From DATFFO01 sp963744905 (GTDB taxonomy: Bacteria > Actinomycetota > Acidimicrobiia > Spongiisociales > ZC4RG35), in contig CAVUUV010000007.1 of NCBI GenBank assembly GCA_963744905.1, positions 334,304-398,303 on the forward strand: DNA of 64,000 bases, written 5' to 3'. Positions 33,305-41,299 of the stretch are shown here, in pieces (the first letter of the stretch is position 1; every line of letters begins with the position of its first letter). Below the pieces are notes generated by a model. It searched no databases. It saw only the letters and a program-made list of their open reading frames with translations, and was not told the DNA's origin. Both the position numbers and the translations under genes were made by a program.

Positions 33305-33763
33305 CTACCTGCCAGTCCCTATCCGAAACACGGGGAACTCTGCAGCTATCTGTTCAAAATCGGCGATGGGCGCATTCTTGCCTACGGGAAAATGCGGTCG
33401 TGCTCCGGGCGCAATCCGCAAATAGGCCTTCAAGATTGGGGCTCTTTGAGCTGGGTCCAACTCTTCGAGTAGGACTTGTTCACGGACGCCGTGCACCAGG
33501 TTGGCTCTACCGCCAGCTGCCCTGACATTGCGCACCCAGTTCGCAGTCTCTCCCAACATCGAGACCAGGTATCTCTCTCCGTTCATGGTTGTCATGGCCA
33601 TCGGAAAGCGAATGATGTCCCCTGATCTCCTCCCGACGACCTCGAGAGTTACAAAACGGTCGGGGAGTATCCCCAAGGAGTGGAGAAACGCCCAACCCCG
33701 ATTCTGCAGCCGGGCTGCGAGATTCGGGCGGCCTCCTCGGTACATCCAGCGGTGAAGAGTCAC
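33305..33763 (-). CDS. Deazaflavin (F420)-dependent nitroreductase family protein
   Basis: A 152-residue split beta-barrel protein of the DDN family. The F420-site pattern is clear: FVTLEVVGRRSGDIIRFPM, then GERYLVSMLGETANWVRNVRAAG, and the ending FPVFRIG. These enzymes reduce quinones or nitro compounds with F420H2. GTG start at 33763, preceded by a TGGGAT that may serve as a -10 box. It stands alone in a region of small, differently composed genes. Confidence 0.87.
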   Translation of the reverse strand: MTLHRWMYRGGRPNLAARLQNRGWAFLHSLGILPDRFVTLEVVGRRSGDIIRFPMAMTTMNGERYLVSMLGETANWVRNVRAAGGRANLVHGVREQVLLEELDPAQRAPILKAYLRIAPGARPHFPVGKNAPIADFEQIAAEFPVFRIGTGR

Positions 33764-33916
33764 AATTCATCCCAACCCGGTGCTCTGACCTGATGGACTG
33801 GTAATGGTAGCCGCAGGTGCCTTATGGCCCTCCGTGGCGGTTGTCAAGAGCCGGGTCTCCCTGGTGGTCCACAGCTGCTCAGGACCCTGCGTCGACGAGT
33901 CGGTCGCGTCGGCGCT

Positions 33917-33922
33917 TAACGT
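33917..33922 (+). promoter_or_regulatory. -10 box (TAACGT), leaderless promoter
   Basis: TAACGT ends nine bases before ATG 33932 and favours this ATG over the TTG two codons upstream. Confidence 0.4.
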
Positions 33923-33931
33923 TCCTTGATC

Positions 33932-34318
33932 ATGTGGCCAAGGAACGACTTGAGGTTCAGGATCGCTTGGATACTCCTGGCGTTGACTGGAGCGGCCATC
34001 GTCGTCTTCGGAGTCATCACCGCGATCTGGTCCAATTCGGACAACGCAAGCTATGTCCGGGCGGCTGGCGTGGCTTCGATCGGGATGGGGGTATTCGGCC
34101 TGATGATCACTCTGATCCCTTTCCGACGCCGAGAGATGTGGGCGTGGTTCACGCTCTGGTACTACCCCGTCTTCTGGCTTGCCCAACTCGTGGGCGCCCT
34201 GCCGCCCGGCTCTGATCACATTCACCAGATCATGCTCATCACGCTCTCGGCGACCGGACTGCTCATCCCCGTCCGAGACCTCTACAGTCGGCCCCCATCC
34301 CCATCGACTGGAAGCTAA
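33932..34318 (+). CDS. Four-helix membrane protein of unknown function
   Basis: A 128-residue protein with four likely membrane helices (about 9-31, 43-62, 70-92, 96-116). The stretch MWAWFTLWYYPVFWLAQL is rich in aromatic residues. It resembles small DoxX-like or other four-helix proteins only in outline, so I assign no function. The next gene is 226 bp downstream, past repeat copy B. Confidence 0.6.
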   Translation: MWPRNDLRFRIAWILLALTGAAIVVFGVITAIWSNSDNASYVRAAGVASIGMGVFGLMITLIPFRRREMWAWFTLWYYPVFWLAQLVGALPPGSDHIHQIMLITLSATGLLIPVRDLYSRPPSPSTGS

Positions 34319-34399
34319 CGACCAGGCAGCAGTGGAACGTTGGATGGCGGCAGCGAGCTGTCGAATCGGCCGGATCACGCGCTCGGTATCCGGTGCGTT

Positions 34400-34519
34400 C
34401 TGCGCTAGCTAGATCGACAGGTCGATTCTGAAGTCGAGACCGGCGAGGTTCGCTAAGAGGTGCTGAAGCGTCTCCGACCCAACCGGGCCGCCCTATACGT
34501 GCTGAGCGCGGGTGTCAAC
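34400..34519 (+). repeat. Dispersed repeat, copy B
   Basis: The longest upstream part of the repeat is seen here: CTGCGCTAGCTA at 34400, then CCGGCGAGGTTCGCTAAGA, GGTGCTGAAGCGTC and ACCCAACCGGGCCGCCCTATACGTGC. It matches copy D nearly throughout its first 90 bases and copy A in its second half. Confidence 0.6.
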
Positions 34520-34532
34520 ATCCGATCTCGGA

Positions 34533-34538
34533 TAGCCT
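34533..34538 (+). promoter_or_regulatory. -10 box (TAGCCT), leaderless cupin promoter
   Basis: TAGCCT ends six bases before the cupin ATG; no ribosome binding site is present. The box lies just past the end of repeat copy B. Confidence 0.45.
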
Positions 34539-34544
34539 CCGCTA

Positions 34545-34889
34545 ATGAAGACAAGAGATTCTTGGCCCCCTGAACTCGATGGCGTGGAGGCTGCTCCCGA
34601 CCACCATGAAGTTCTATTCGAGAACGACCGGGTTCGTGTCATAGAGACCGTCGTCGGGGTCGGTGATAGCACGCCGGTCCACACCCATCCCCGGACTCTC
34701 ATGTACGTCGTCTCAGGTGATCACTTCATACGCAAGGACGACACGGGCAGAGTCATGGTCGACACCCGTGATGAGGGCGATGATTTTGAGATGCCGCCGG
34801 TCATCTGGTCGGACGGAACGCCTCCCCACGTCATCGAGAACCCTGGAACCAAGGACCTCATCGTGATTGGAGTCGAACTCAAGGAGTGA
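34545..34889 (+). CDS. Cupin domain protein
   Basis: A 114-residue single-domain cupin. VHTHPRTLMYVVSGDHFI is cupin motif 1 with the two His, and HVIENPGTKDLIVIGVEL is motif 2 with the third His. Function is not indicated. It lies between repeat copies B and C, each within about 30 bases, like a cassette. Confidence 0.85.
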   Translation: MKTRDSWPPELDGVEAAPDHHEVLFENDRVRVIETVVGVGDSTPVHTHPRTLMYVVSGDHFIRKDDTGRVMVDTRDEGDDFEMPPVIWSDGTPPHVIENPGTKDLIVIGVELKE

Positions 34890-34899
34890 GGGCGACTCG

Positions 34900-34947
34900 C
34901 CCGCTCAATACGTGCCGTTCCCGAGCACTTGATGAACCGGGCGTTAC
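34900..34947 (+). repeat. Dispersed repeat, copy C (partial)
   Basis: The copy holds only the 3' half of the repeat: CCGCTCAATACGTGCCG, CCCGAGCACTTGATG and GCGTTAC at 34941-34947. These blocks occur in copy A in the same order and spacing. Confidence 0.55.
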
Positions 34948-34975
34948 TGCGCCTGATCTGGGCGATCTGGGCGCG

Positions 34976-35293
34976 TCAGCTCAGACCCAGAACGGTGAGC
35001 AAGGCCGCATCAACACCCCATTGTTCTTCCGGTGTCAGGTGGCCGGCGAGATCTCCCAGTCGGCTCAAGTCGATGGCGCCGACGTGTTCCACCAGTACCC
35101 GTGTCGAGTTGCCACCGATCTCAATCTCGGGTCGGAACGACGCCGATCGAGCGCTCCTCGACGTAGGCGCCACCAGGACCACCGAGCGAGGAAGGAAGGC
35201 GTCGGACTGCACGACAACTCCGAACCGTGGCCCCTTTTGTTCGTGGCCCACGCCCTTGGGCAGCCGCAAGGCGAAGATGTCACCTCGGCGCAC
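34976..35293 (-). CDS. mazF: MazF/PemK-type mRNA interferase toxin
   Basis: A 105-residue toxin. The N-terminus reads VRRGDIFALRLPKG, the usual MazF start (RRGDIxxxxLP); KGPRFGVVVQSDAF and the strand SVVLVAPTS with the conserved Ser/Thr follow, ending in a helix with DAALLTVLGL. MazF enzymes cut single-stranded mRNA at short motifs. I place the start at GTG 35293, inside the end of the antitoxin gene, giving the usual length; longer readings translate antitoxin sequence in another frame. Confidence 0.88.
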   Translation of the reverse strand: MRRGDIFALRLPKGVGHEQKGPRFGVVVQSDAFLPRSVVLVAPTSRSARSASFRPEIEIGGNSTRVLVEHVGAIDLSRLGDLAGHLTPEEQWGVDAALLTVLGLS

Positions 35294-35519
35294 GGAGGCT
35301 CTCCATGAGGTCGGCGACCGCCAACATCTCAGCCCGGTCTTCCTCGTCGGCTTCCAATGCGGCAACCTCGGCGGCGAGTGCCTGCTTGTCGGAGAGACGA
35401 GTTGCCGCGTCCACCAACGCCGCGCGTATCGCTTCAGAGCGGGTCATGCCCGAGGCTTCGAGTAAGCCAAGGGCTCGGAGAGCTTCTTCGTCGAGTCGAA
35501 CGGAGATCGCTTGAGCCAT
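35280..35519 (-). CDS. mazE: Ribbon-helix-helix antitoxin (MazE-type)
   Basis: A 79-residue antitoxin. The first 45 residues form a ribbon-helix-helix DNA-binding domain (AISVRLDEEALRALGLLEASGMTRSEAIRAAL), and the acidic helical tail (AEVAALEADEEDRAEML) would wrap the toxin. This is the mycobacterial MazE style, not the E. coli AbrB-like fold. It overlaps the toxin start by 14 bases and has a palindrome directly upstream. Confidence 0.87.
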   Translation of the reverse strand: MAQAISVRLDEEALRALGLLEASGMTRSEAIRAALVDAATRLSDKQALAAEVAALEADEEDRAEMLAVADLMESLRAPR

Positions 35520-35525
35520 GCCACG

Positions 35526-35549
35526 ATTGTATCACGTTCCGTCATACAA
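35526..35549 (-). promoter_or_regulatory. mazEF promoter and operator palindrome
   Basis: TTGTATCACG at 35527-35536 and CGTCATACAA at 35540-35549 form a 10+3+10 inverted repeat with one mismatch. On the minus strand it contains TACAAT (35526-35531), a -10 box six bases before the antitoxin ATG. The palindrome thus covers the promoter, as expected for autorepression by a ribbon-helix-helix antitoxin. Confidence 0.65.
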
Positions 35550-35962
35550 CGGAAGAGAGCAGAAATTGTCACACGATCCGTTCCTCGACGTGCCGTTCGG
35601 CGCTTCCTGGGAAGCGTGCGTTTTCACCCGAGATCTGGCGATAAGCGCCACGACCAGAACTCGTCGCGCTCCAGCGGCTACTCGCTATCGCTAACAGCAT
35701 CGATCAGGACTGGTCGTGGATCGTCACCCTGGCATCGAGCACACACCGCACAGATCGCTCACGCCGAGGACCGATATCGCGCACCCGCACCCGCCCTCGA
35801 ACCGGCAATCTGCGCTAGCTACACAGACACTCCGATCGAGCTCGGAGCCCGGCGAGATTCGCTAGAAGGTGCTGAGGCGTCCGGGCTCAACCGGGTCCGC
35901 TCCGCAGGCGTCCTCATGTGGGCGAGGTTTTGAACCTGATCTACGAGGCGAGGGGAGGTTCC
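35550..35962. other. Gene-poor gap with repeat copy D
   Basis: I find no convincing gene in this stretch of about 410 bp. It holds repeat copy D in its second half; short reading frames here lack protein-like composition and recognisable motifs. It may be the remains of a lost gene. Confidence 0.5.
35810..35915 (+). repeat. Dispersed repeat, copy D
   Basis: CTGCGCTAGCTA, CCGGCGAGATTCGCTAGAA, GGTGCTGAGGCGTC and GCTCAACCGGGTCCGCTCC match copy B block by block. The match fades after the CCGCTC block. It precedes the end of the convergent ABC permease gene. Confidence 0.6.
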
Positions 35963-36718
35963 TCATAGTTCCCGGGCGGCGGTCCATCTGCTGGCGAGCC
36001 AGAACGCGACAGCGCTCGCGAGGACGCTTACGACTGTTGCCTTCCAGTACTGCCCCGCCGACGCCCCGTCGGGGATTGCCGTCAGGGCACTCGCGAGATT
36101 ACTGGGGAGCCAGTCTGCAACGGCGTGTATGAGTCCCACAATCGGCATGAGAAGCAGCACGAAGATCGATATGAGGACCGTGCCAACCACTGACGTGGCT
36201 CGGCTGGCAGCTCCCGCCACGACTGCTACGACGAAGAATAGGTAGATCACGCCATACGTGATGCCGGCGAGCACACCGGCGGCAGGGAGACTGCCGATGA
36301 GCGCGGCGGATTCGTACCAGGCGGTCAGAGCACCGAGGAGGAATGAGCCGGCGATAGCTGCAGCGCTGATCACGTAACGTGGCCAGAGCAGCTTTCGTAC
36401 CTCGGCGACACGGGTACGTAGGAAGATCGCCATCTCGGGTTTCGCGTCCATGGCCAGCGCACTGGCGGCAACAACTACTGCGACGAGGAGGCAGAGCTGG
36501 GACGCGTTCGAGGAGAACTGACTGAGGCCGTCAACCGGCTTTGGTGGGGGTAGAGAGATGGTCGCTCCCTCGATTTCGCCCCCAACCAGGCCGAGGATCT
36601 CGCTGAGGTAGCGGGCGGTGAATGGCCCCACGAAGCCGAAGAACAGGTACACGGCCACGAGTGCGATCCATCGTTTGGTCCGCACAAGGCGTAGCCACTC
36701 GAGTCTCCAGAGGCTCAT
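35963..36718 (-). CDS. ABC-2 type exporter permease
   Basis: A 251-residue membrane protein with six likely helices (about 15-35, 60-82, 98-122, 135-165, 170-195, 222-245). It begins SLWRLEWLRLVRTKRWIAL, the usual cytoplasmic lead of ABC-2 permeases. It overlaps the ATPase gene by four bases (ATGA). The substrate is unknown; such two-gene exporters handle peptides, lipids or drugs. Confidence 0.85.
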   Translation of the reverse strand: MSLWRLEWLRLVRTKRWIALVAVYLFFGFVGPFTARYLSEILGLVGGEIEGATISLPPPKPVDGLSQFSSNASQLCLLVAVVVAASALAMDAKPEMAIFLRTRVAEVRKLLWPRYVISAAAIAGSFLLGALTAWYESAALIGSLPAAGVLAGITYGVIYLFFVVAVVAGAASRATSVVGTVLISIFVLLLMPIVGLIHAVADWLPSNLASALTAIPDGASAGQYWKATVVSVLASAVAFWLASRWTAAREL

Positions 36719-37593
36719 GACGTGAGTTCCAGGTATACATCCTCAAGGGTGGCGGCTTCAGGCCCCAAGGACACGACCCGCACACCTAGTCCGGTGAGGG
36801 CTTCGGTCAGATGACGCTCGGCATCCTCCACGCTGGTGACCGAGACACGAACCATGTCGGCGGAGGTGGTGTCGACACCGGTGACCCACGTCTTGGTTCG
36901 CAGTGCCTCGACGGCGGGTTGCACGGGGGGGCGAATGCGCACCAAGTAGGACGGTGTCGCAGTGCCAACGAGCAACTCGTCGATAGGGCCTTGATAGAGC
37001 AGCTCACCACCACGCAGAACACCAACAGTGTCGCAGACTTCCTGAACGTCGCTGAGGATGTGGCTCGAGAACAAGACCGTGGCCTCGCCCCGCAGTCGGC
37101 TCACGAGATCGAGAACATCACGACGCCCGAGGGGGTCGAGAGCCGCGGAGGGTTCGTCGAGAATGACTAAGCGGGGGCCGGCTACGACGGTGGCTGCAAT
37201 CCCGAGCCGCTGCAGCATTCCCCGTGAGAACCCACCAACCCTCCGATCGGCGTCGTCGGCTAGACCTGCCTCGGCGAGGACTTCCTCGACTCGGTCACGT
37301 GCTACGGAGTCGTCGGTGAGCACGCGCGCCAGGTCGACGACCTCACGGGCGGTCAGCCAGGGATCGAACTGTGGAGTGTCTGGAAGGACGGCCATCTGGG
37401 ACCGATCTACACCGATCCGCGAGCTACCGGCCGTGGCCGTCCGCAGTCCGGCCAGGATGCCGAGCAGTGTTGTCTTGCCCGCCCCGTTGGGCCCTACCAG
37501 GCCGTATACCGAACCGGTCGGAACACGAAGGTCCACATGGTCGAGTGCCGTCGTAGCCCCGAAGCGCTTGACGAGGCCATGGGTCTCGATCAT
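36715..37593 (-). CDS. ABC transporter ATP-binding protein
   Basis: A 292-residue ATPase of the exporter (CcmA/YhaQ) group. The Walker A motif is GPNGAGKTT (about residue 37), the signature GFSRGMLQR, the Walker B LVILDEPSAALDP, and the switch His is in FSSHILSD. The C-terminal 80 residues form the accessory domain typical of ABC-2 partners. The start ATG overlaps the stop of the PLDc_N gene (TGATG). A GTG one codon upstream is also possible. Confidence 0.93.
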   Translation of the reverse strand: MIETHGLVKRFGATTALDHVDLRVPTGSVYGLVGPNGAGKTTLLGILAGLRTATAGSSRIGVDRSQMAVLPDTPQFDPWLTAREVVDLARVLTDDSVARDRVEEVLAEAGLADDADRRVGGFSRGMLQRLGIAATVVAGPRLVILDEPSAALDPLGRRDVLDLVSRLRGEATVLFSSHILSDVQEVCDTVGVLRGGELLYQGPIDELLVGTATPSYLVRIRPPVQPAVEALRTKTWVTGVDTTSADMVRVSVTSVEDAERHLTEALTGLGVRVVSLGPEAATLEDVYLELTS

Positions 37594-37796
37594 CACGAGG
37601 GAGCAGCACCCTGATCCCTGCCGACGAGCAGATATACGATCCCGCCCACCGGAATGGACACTCCGCAAATAACCGCCCAGGCCCACTTCGGAAGGTATCG
37701 AACCCGGCTGCGACTGATATCCACCCAGCAATAGATGACGAAAGCAGCCAGCAGAACGGCGACCGGCACCACGGCGGCCCACGGGATATCAGACAT
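37593..37796 (-). CDS. PLDc_N domain small membrane protein
   Basis: A 67-residue protein with two helices (about 7-25 and 37-59) and the motif YLPKWAWAVICGVSIPVGGIVYLLVGRD, which defines the phospholipase D nuclease N-terminal (PLDc_N) family. In actinobacteria such proteins often precede an ABC ATPase and permease pair, as here. They probably act as small accessory subunits. First gene of the three-gene operon. Confidence 0.87.
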   Translation of the reverse strand: MSDIPWAAVVPVAVLLAAFVIYCWVDISRSRVRYLPKWAWAVICGVSIPVGGIVYLLVGRDQGAAPS

Positions 37797-37955
37797 GGAT
37801 CACTTCGGTAGGTGTTCAACCTAGCCGGGCCACCTCGCCCGAGGGCCGAATACGACAGCTCCTCCGAGTGTCCAGGGCCAAATATCAGAGCTTTGATGCT
37901 CGCGGACATCGAGATGACACGGCTCCATGAGGGCAATCCCATGGCCAAGTCGGCG

Positions 37956-38135
37956 TCAGCGAGACTTCTGTCCGCTCCGTCCGGAGACGGCCGTGGGTTC
38001 CATTTCCTCGAGACACTCGTAGTAGTCGGGGACCTCGTGGAGATGAGCTGGCGCGATCTTCGCCGTGGCGACCGGGTCGTCCCCGCTCACATCGAGGTCC
38101 GGGAATCTCGTCCGATGCTCCAACTCCACGTTCAT
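37956..38135 (-). CDS. Small DUF5661-like protein
   Basis: A 59-residue protein. VELEHRT and IAPAHLHEVPDYYECLEEME match the conserved core of DUF5661 (VELEHG... IALAHLKE.PDYY..LEKME). The ATG has a strong ribosome binding site, GGAGGGAGGAG, eight bases upstream, so the short form is probably complete despite lacking the longer N-terminus of some relatives. Function unknown. Confidence 0.6.
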   Translation of the reverse strand: MNVELEHRTRFPDLDVSGDDPVATAKIAPAHLHEVPDYYECLEEMEPTAVSGRSGQKSR

Positions 38136-38449
38136 GAACAAGACTCCTCCCTCCTTGCGGGCCAACCGAGCACCAGACTCCGCTCACCAGCATGCCCCGG
38201 GCAGGAGAAGATCCCGTTATCGGCAGACCCAAAACCTGCCCGGAACAGTCGGGATGGGCAGTCGGCAGAATGGTCAGCGTCTGAGTGCGACACCGCCGAC
38301 GTGACTGGAAGGCGGCTGCAGTATCGCCAAACTGGCCGCTTACCCAGTTAGGCGCTGTGTGTTCCCCGATCGGGACTTGTCAGGGATCGAGGTCGAATGG
38401 CCGGTGCGCTGGTGGCGGGCTTCCCATCGAAATGTGGCAGTGTTGCGGC
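38136..38449. other. Intergenic region without a recognisable gene
   Basis: I see no supported gene in this gap between the DUF5661-like gene and the VIT-like gene. A weak hairpin (CTGCCC at 38236, GGGCAG at 38256) and a GTTAGGC at 38347 are the only notable sequences. Confidence 0.5.
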
Positions 38450-38935
38450 ATGAGACGCCTGGGGCATTCTTGGTCTGTTGGTATTTCGTTTGGCGTGACG
38501 TCCGGTGTGATCACGACGGTCGGCTTGCTGGTGGGGCTTTCGGCGGGCACTGGCTCCGAGGCCGCCGTAGTGACCGGCGTCCTCACCATCGCCGTCGCCG
38601 ATTCCCTGTCCGATGCGCTGGGGATCCACATTTCCGAGGAGAGCGAGGGCATCCACTCCGCACGTGAGACTTGGAGCGCCGCCGCGGCCACCTTCGCCGC
38701 GAAGCTCGTCATGGCCCTTAGCTTCGTGGTCCCAGTGCTCCTGTTCCCTCTCGGTCCGGCAGTGTTGGTGAGCATCGTGTGGGGTGCGCTCGCGTTGGCC
38801 TTGTTGAGCTTTTATGCGGGCCGTCGGCAGGGAGTTGATCCAAAACCGATCGTGCTGGAGCACCTTGGAGTGGCGGCGGTGGTGATCGTGGCTGCGCAGC
38901 TGCTCGGGGTCGGCGTCTCCGTCCTCTTCGGCTAG
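38450..38935 (+). CDS. VIT1/CCC1-like short membrane transporter
   Basis: A 161-residue protein with four to five hydrophobic segments. SFGVTSGVITTVGLLVGLSAG and IAVADSLSDALGIHISEESEG resemble the first half of VIT1/CCC1 iron/manganese transporters, in a short archaeal/bacterial variant. The cytoplasmic metal-binding insert of plant VIT1 is missing. The ATG at 38450 is taken; an ATG six codons upstream would add MWQCCG. Confidence 0.72.
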   Translation: MRRLGHSWSVGISFGVTSGVITTVGLLVGLSAGTGSEAAVVTGVLTIAVADSLSDALGIHISEESEGIHSARETWSAAAATFAAKLVMALSFVVPVLLFPLGPAVLVSIVWGALALALLSFYAGRRQGVDPKPIVLEHLGVAAVVIVAAQLLGVGVSVLFG

Positions 38936-39300
38936 ATCTTCGTACGCCCGAAGGTGATCTCCGACCCGTACCGCTCAGAGAGTGCGAAACATTGTGTCTG
39001 AGGATGAATTCGATCCGCTCGCCGCGCAGGCCACAACGGAAATCGCCGCACCCGCCAGAGGGGAGACGCCGGCAACGGAGGCCCAGCGGGGGAGATGCCT
39101 GTGTGGCATCTCGTTCCTCTTGTCGGACCATTCAACCGTTCCGTCTCTCCTGGCCAGGGGTCGATGTCGACGGACGCCACGCTGGGGCCTTTTGCCCTAT
39201 CTCGGTCCAACCCCCGCACCAAGCGACAACCTGGGGCTCGTGGTTGGGTCGCAGTTCGGAGCGCGAAACCGCTAACCCGTCCCGTCTGGCCCGGAATCGA
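38936..39300. other. Intergenic region without a recognisable gene
   Basis: This 365-bp gap has overlapping short reading frames in several phases, none with protein-like features. A hairpin GAGATGCC-5-GGCATCTC lies at 39092-39112 without a T run; it could end transcription from the VIT-like gene, but this is weak. Confidence 0.5.
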
Positions 39301-39306
39301 TAGGGT
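39301..39306 (+). promoter_or_regulatory. -10 box (TAGGGT), leaderless promoter
   Basis: TAGGGT ends nine bases before the ATG of the DUF2652 gene, with no Shine-Dalgarno sequence. Confidence 0.45.
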
Positions 39307-39315
39307 TGGGACGCC

Positions 39316-40431
39316 ATGCCACCTGAGCAGCTTGCCTTTCTGTGCGTCGCGGACATCACCGGTTACACCGGGTATCTCAACGCGTCCGAGCTAGAACACG
39401 CGCATGGAACCCTCACGGATTTGCTGGAGCTCCTTGTCGACCGCGCCGGTCCACCGATGAGGATCTCGAAGCTCGAGGGAGATGCCGTGTTCTCCTATGC
39501 GTTCGAGGACGCTTTCACCGATGGACGGATGTTTCTCGATCTGGTCGAGGGTACCTACGTGGCGTTCCGTCGAGCCATCGACTCGATGGTCCTCAACAAC
39601 ACCTGTAAGTGCAGAGCGTGTGCCAATGTGTCATCCCTCGACCTCAAGTTCGTGATCCATTTCGGCTCGTTCCTGGTTCAGAGAATCGGAACCTACGACG
39701 AGCTATTGGGACCCGATGTCAATTTGGTGCACCGGCTGTTGAAGAACACAGTCACTGACCGGCTCGGGATGCGAGCTTATTGCCTCTATACGAGTTCGGC
39801 CCGGGATCAGCTTGGTCTGGCGGAGGTGACGACCCTGGTGTCGCATTCTGAAGATGTGGCCGACTTCGGTCGCGTGGAGACCTACTTACAGGATTTGGGC
39901 GAGGTCTATCGCCCCGGCAACGACCCCGGGGTCACTTTCGATGATTCAGAAGTGCTCGTCGTCCAAGAAGCAGACCTTCCGATGGGTCCTGCGGTGGTGT
40001 GGGACTATCTGTCATCGCCCGTGTTTCGCAACATACTGCTGGGGAGCCAGAGGCAGGAAGTCACAGACCTGGTCGGGGGGCGGATCGGGGAAGGTAGCGT
40101 CTATCAGTGCTACCACGGAGACCGGGTGACGCCTCAGCGGATCATAGAGTGGAAGCCGTTCACCAAGATCGTGACCGAGGACCTGTTGCCCAAGCCGTTG
40201 AAAGGGAGCGGGTTCGTCATCACCACCCTGGAGGCGACCCCTTCCGGAACCCACCTGAGGCGAGAATTGGCGGGACTGAACGGCCCCGGCTGGTCTAGAG
40301 CACTATTCAGAATCGGGATCGTCGTGTTGCAGAAGGCGGCAGCGCGCACCTTCGCCGACTTCACCGAAGCGATCACCTCCGATCACCTGCGACGTTCCGA
40401 GTCCTGGGTCGCTCCATCGGCCATGCAGTAG
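39316..40431 (+). CDS. DUF2652 (cyclase-homology) protein fused to an SRPBCC domain
   Basis: A 371-residue two-domain protein. Residues 1-190 are a DUF2652 domain related to class III adenylate/guanylate cyclases: AFLCVADITGYTGYL has the strand with the metal-binding Asp, and ISKLEGDAVFSYAFED the second acidic strand. A CKCRACANVSSLDLKFVIHFG segment with a CxCxxC group follows. Residues 215-355 form an SRPBCC/START-like ligand pocket. Whether the cyclase half is active is uncertain. Its neighbour is a lone SRPBCC gene, which suggests related ligands. Confidence 0.78.
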   Translation: MPPEQLAFLCVADITGYTGYLNASELEHAHGTLTDLLELLVDRAGPPMRISKLEGDAVFSYAFEDAFTDGRMFLDLVEGTYVAFRRAIDSMVLNNTCKCRACANVSSLDLKFVIHFGSFLVQRIGTYDELLGPDVNLVHRLLKNTVTDRLGMRAYCLYTSSARDQLGLAEVTTLVSHSEDVADFGRVETYLQDLGEVYRPGNDPGVTFDDSEVLVVQEADLPMGPAVVWDYLSSPVFRNILLGSQRQEVTDLVGGRIGEGSVYQCYHGDRVTPQRIIEWKPFTKIVTEDLLPKPLKGSGFVITTLEATPSGTHLRRELAGLNGPGWSRALFRIGIVVLQKAAARTFADFTEAITSDHLRRSESWVAPSAMQ

Positions 40432-40610
40432 AGCAGGCTGCCGACATCATCTGAGGGGGTGGCGCCGGCCGGTGGGTTCGATCTGCGGGGGATCTGGGTC
40501 TGTCCGGGGGCCCATAGGTGATGACACGTTGGTCTGGGGGAGTATTCCGATCGGTCCGCCGCGCCGCATGGAGGTGTAGGGTCTGCTGGGAGGGTGCGAA
40601 GGGAGCAGCC

Positions 40611-41033
40611 CTGGAGCTCGAGGTTTCCACGATTATCGACCGACCCGTGGCGACAGCATGGGACTTCTACGCGGTCCATCATGTCGAGAACCATCCCCGC
40701 TGGGACCCGACACTCGAACTCGAAGCCACGTCAGACGGACCCATCGGTGTGGGCACGGTCATCAAGCGGCGAGCCTCCCGGTTCGGCGACACGACCGAAG
40801 GCACCATGGAGGTCGTCGAGTTCGAACCTGAGAAGGTCATGCGAGTCAAAACCCGGGACGGGCCGATGACGATCAACGGGTGGGTGTTGTTCGAGCCAGT
40901 CGATGACGAAACCACCAGGCTCACCCTGGGCGGGGAGTTCCCCGGAGTGGACGACTCGATGGAGGACAGGATCCGGCCGATGATGGAGCAGAGCGCATCC
41001 ACCATCAAGGCTCTCATCGAATCCGAGACCTGA
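40611..41033 (+). CDS. SRPBCC (polyketide cyclase/START-like) protein
   Basis: A 140-residue single SRPBCC domain: LEVSTIIDRPVATAWDFYAV is the standard first strand and helix, and a long C-terminal helix (RIRPMMEQSASTIKALIES) closes the pocket. I start it at CTG 40611, which has GGGAG upstream and gives the usual N-terminus; the nearest in-frame ATG is 40518 and would add an Arg/Trp/Cys-rich stretch that does not look like protein. Ligand unknown. Confidence 0.72.
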   Translation: MELEVSTIIDRPVATAWDFYAVHHVENHPRWDPTLELEATSDGPIGVGTVIKRRASRFGDTTEGTMEVVEFEPEKVMRVKTRDGPMTINGWVLFEPVDDETTRLTLGGEFPGVDDSMEDRIRPMMEQSASTIKALIESET

Positions 41034-41299
41034 GGCTTTGGGGATCGAGTCAAACCGCCCGTACCTTCCCAGGGTGGTTGCCGATCAGGATGGAGAGTTG
41101 CGCAGACACTCATGAACTGGCTGGGAGCGCTTCCGCAGCGACCGTCTCCCTTGGGCGCGGCCCGCCTCGGCAAGGGGCTGGATGAGGCGCTGCTGTGCCC
41201 TGAACCCCTGCCCACCAGGCGACATCAAGCCCACCGCTCAGCCCGGGGCCTGGTCGTGATTACCCACCGTTGCCGCCAACCGGGTACCTTTCCATATAG

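Noticed and set aside
33110..35915. The repeats as integron attC sites
   Set aside because: Three copies have an RYYYAAC-like box (ATCCAAC, ACCCAAC, GCTCAAC), but the expected complementary GTTRRRY box is absent (GTTACCC or GTTACTG instead), L boxes do not pair, and no integron integrase is in the window.
38347..38353. GTTAGGC as an attC core site
   Set aside because: A single 7-base match with no paired upstream box or stem; expected by chance.
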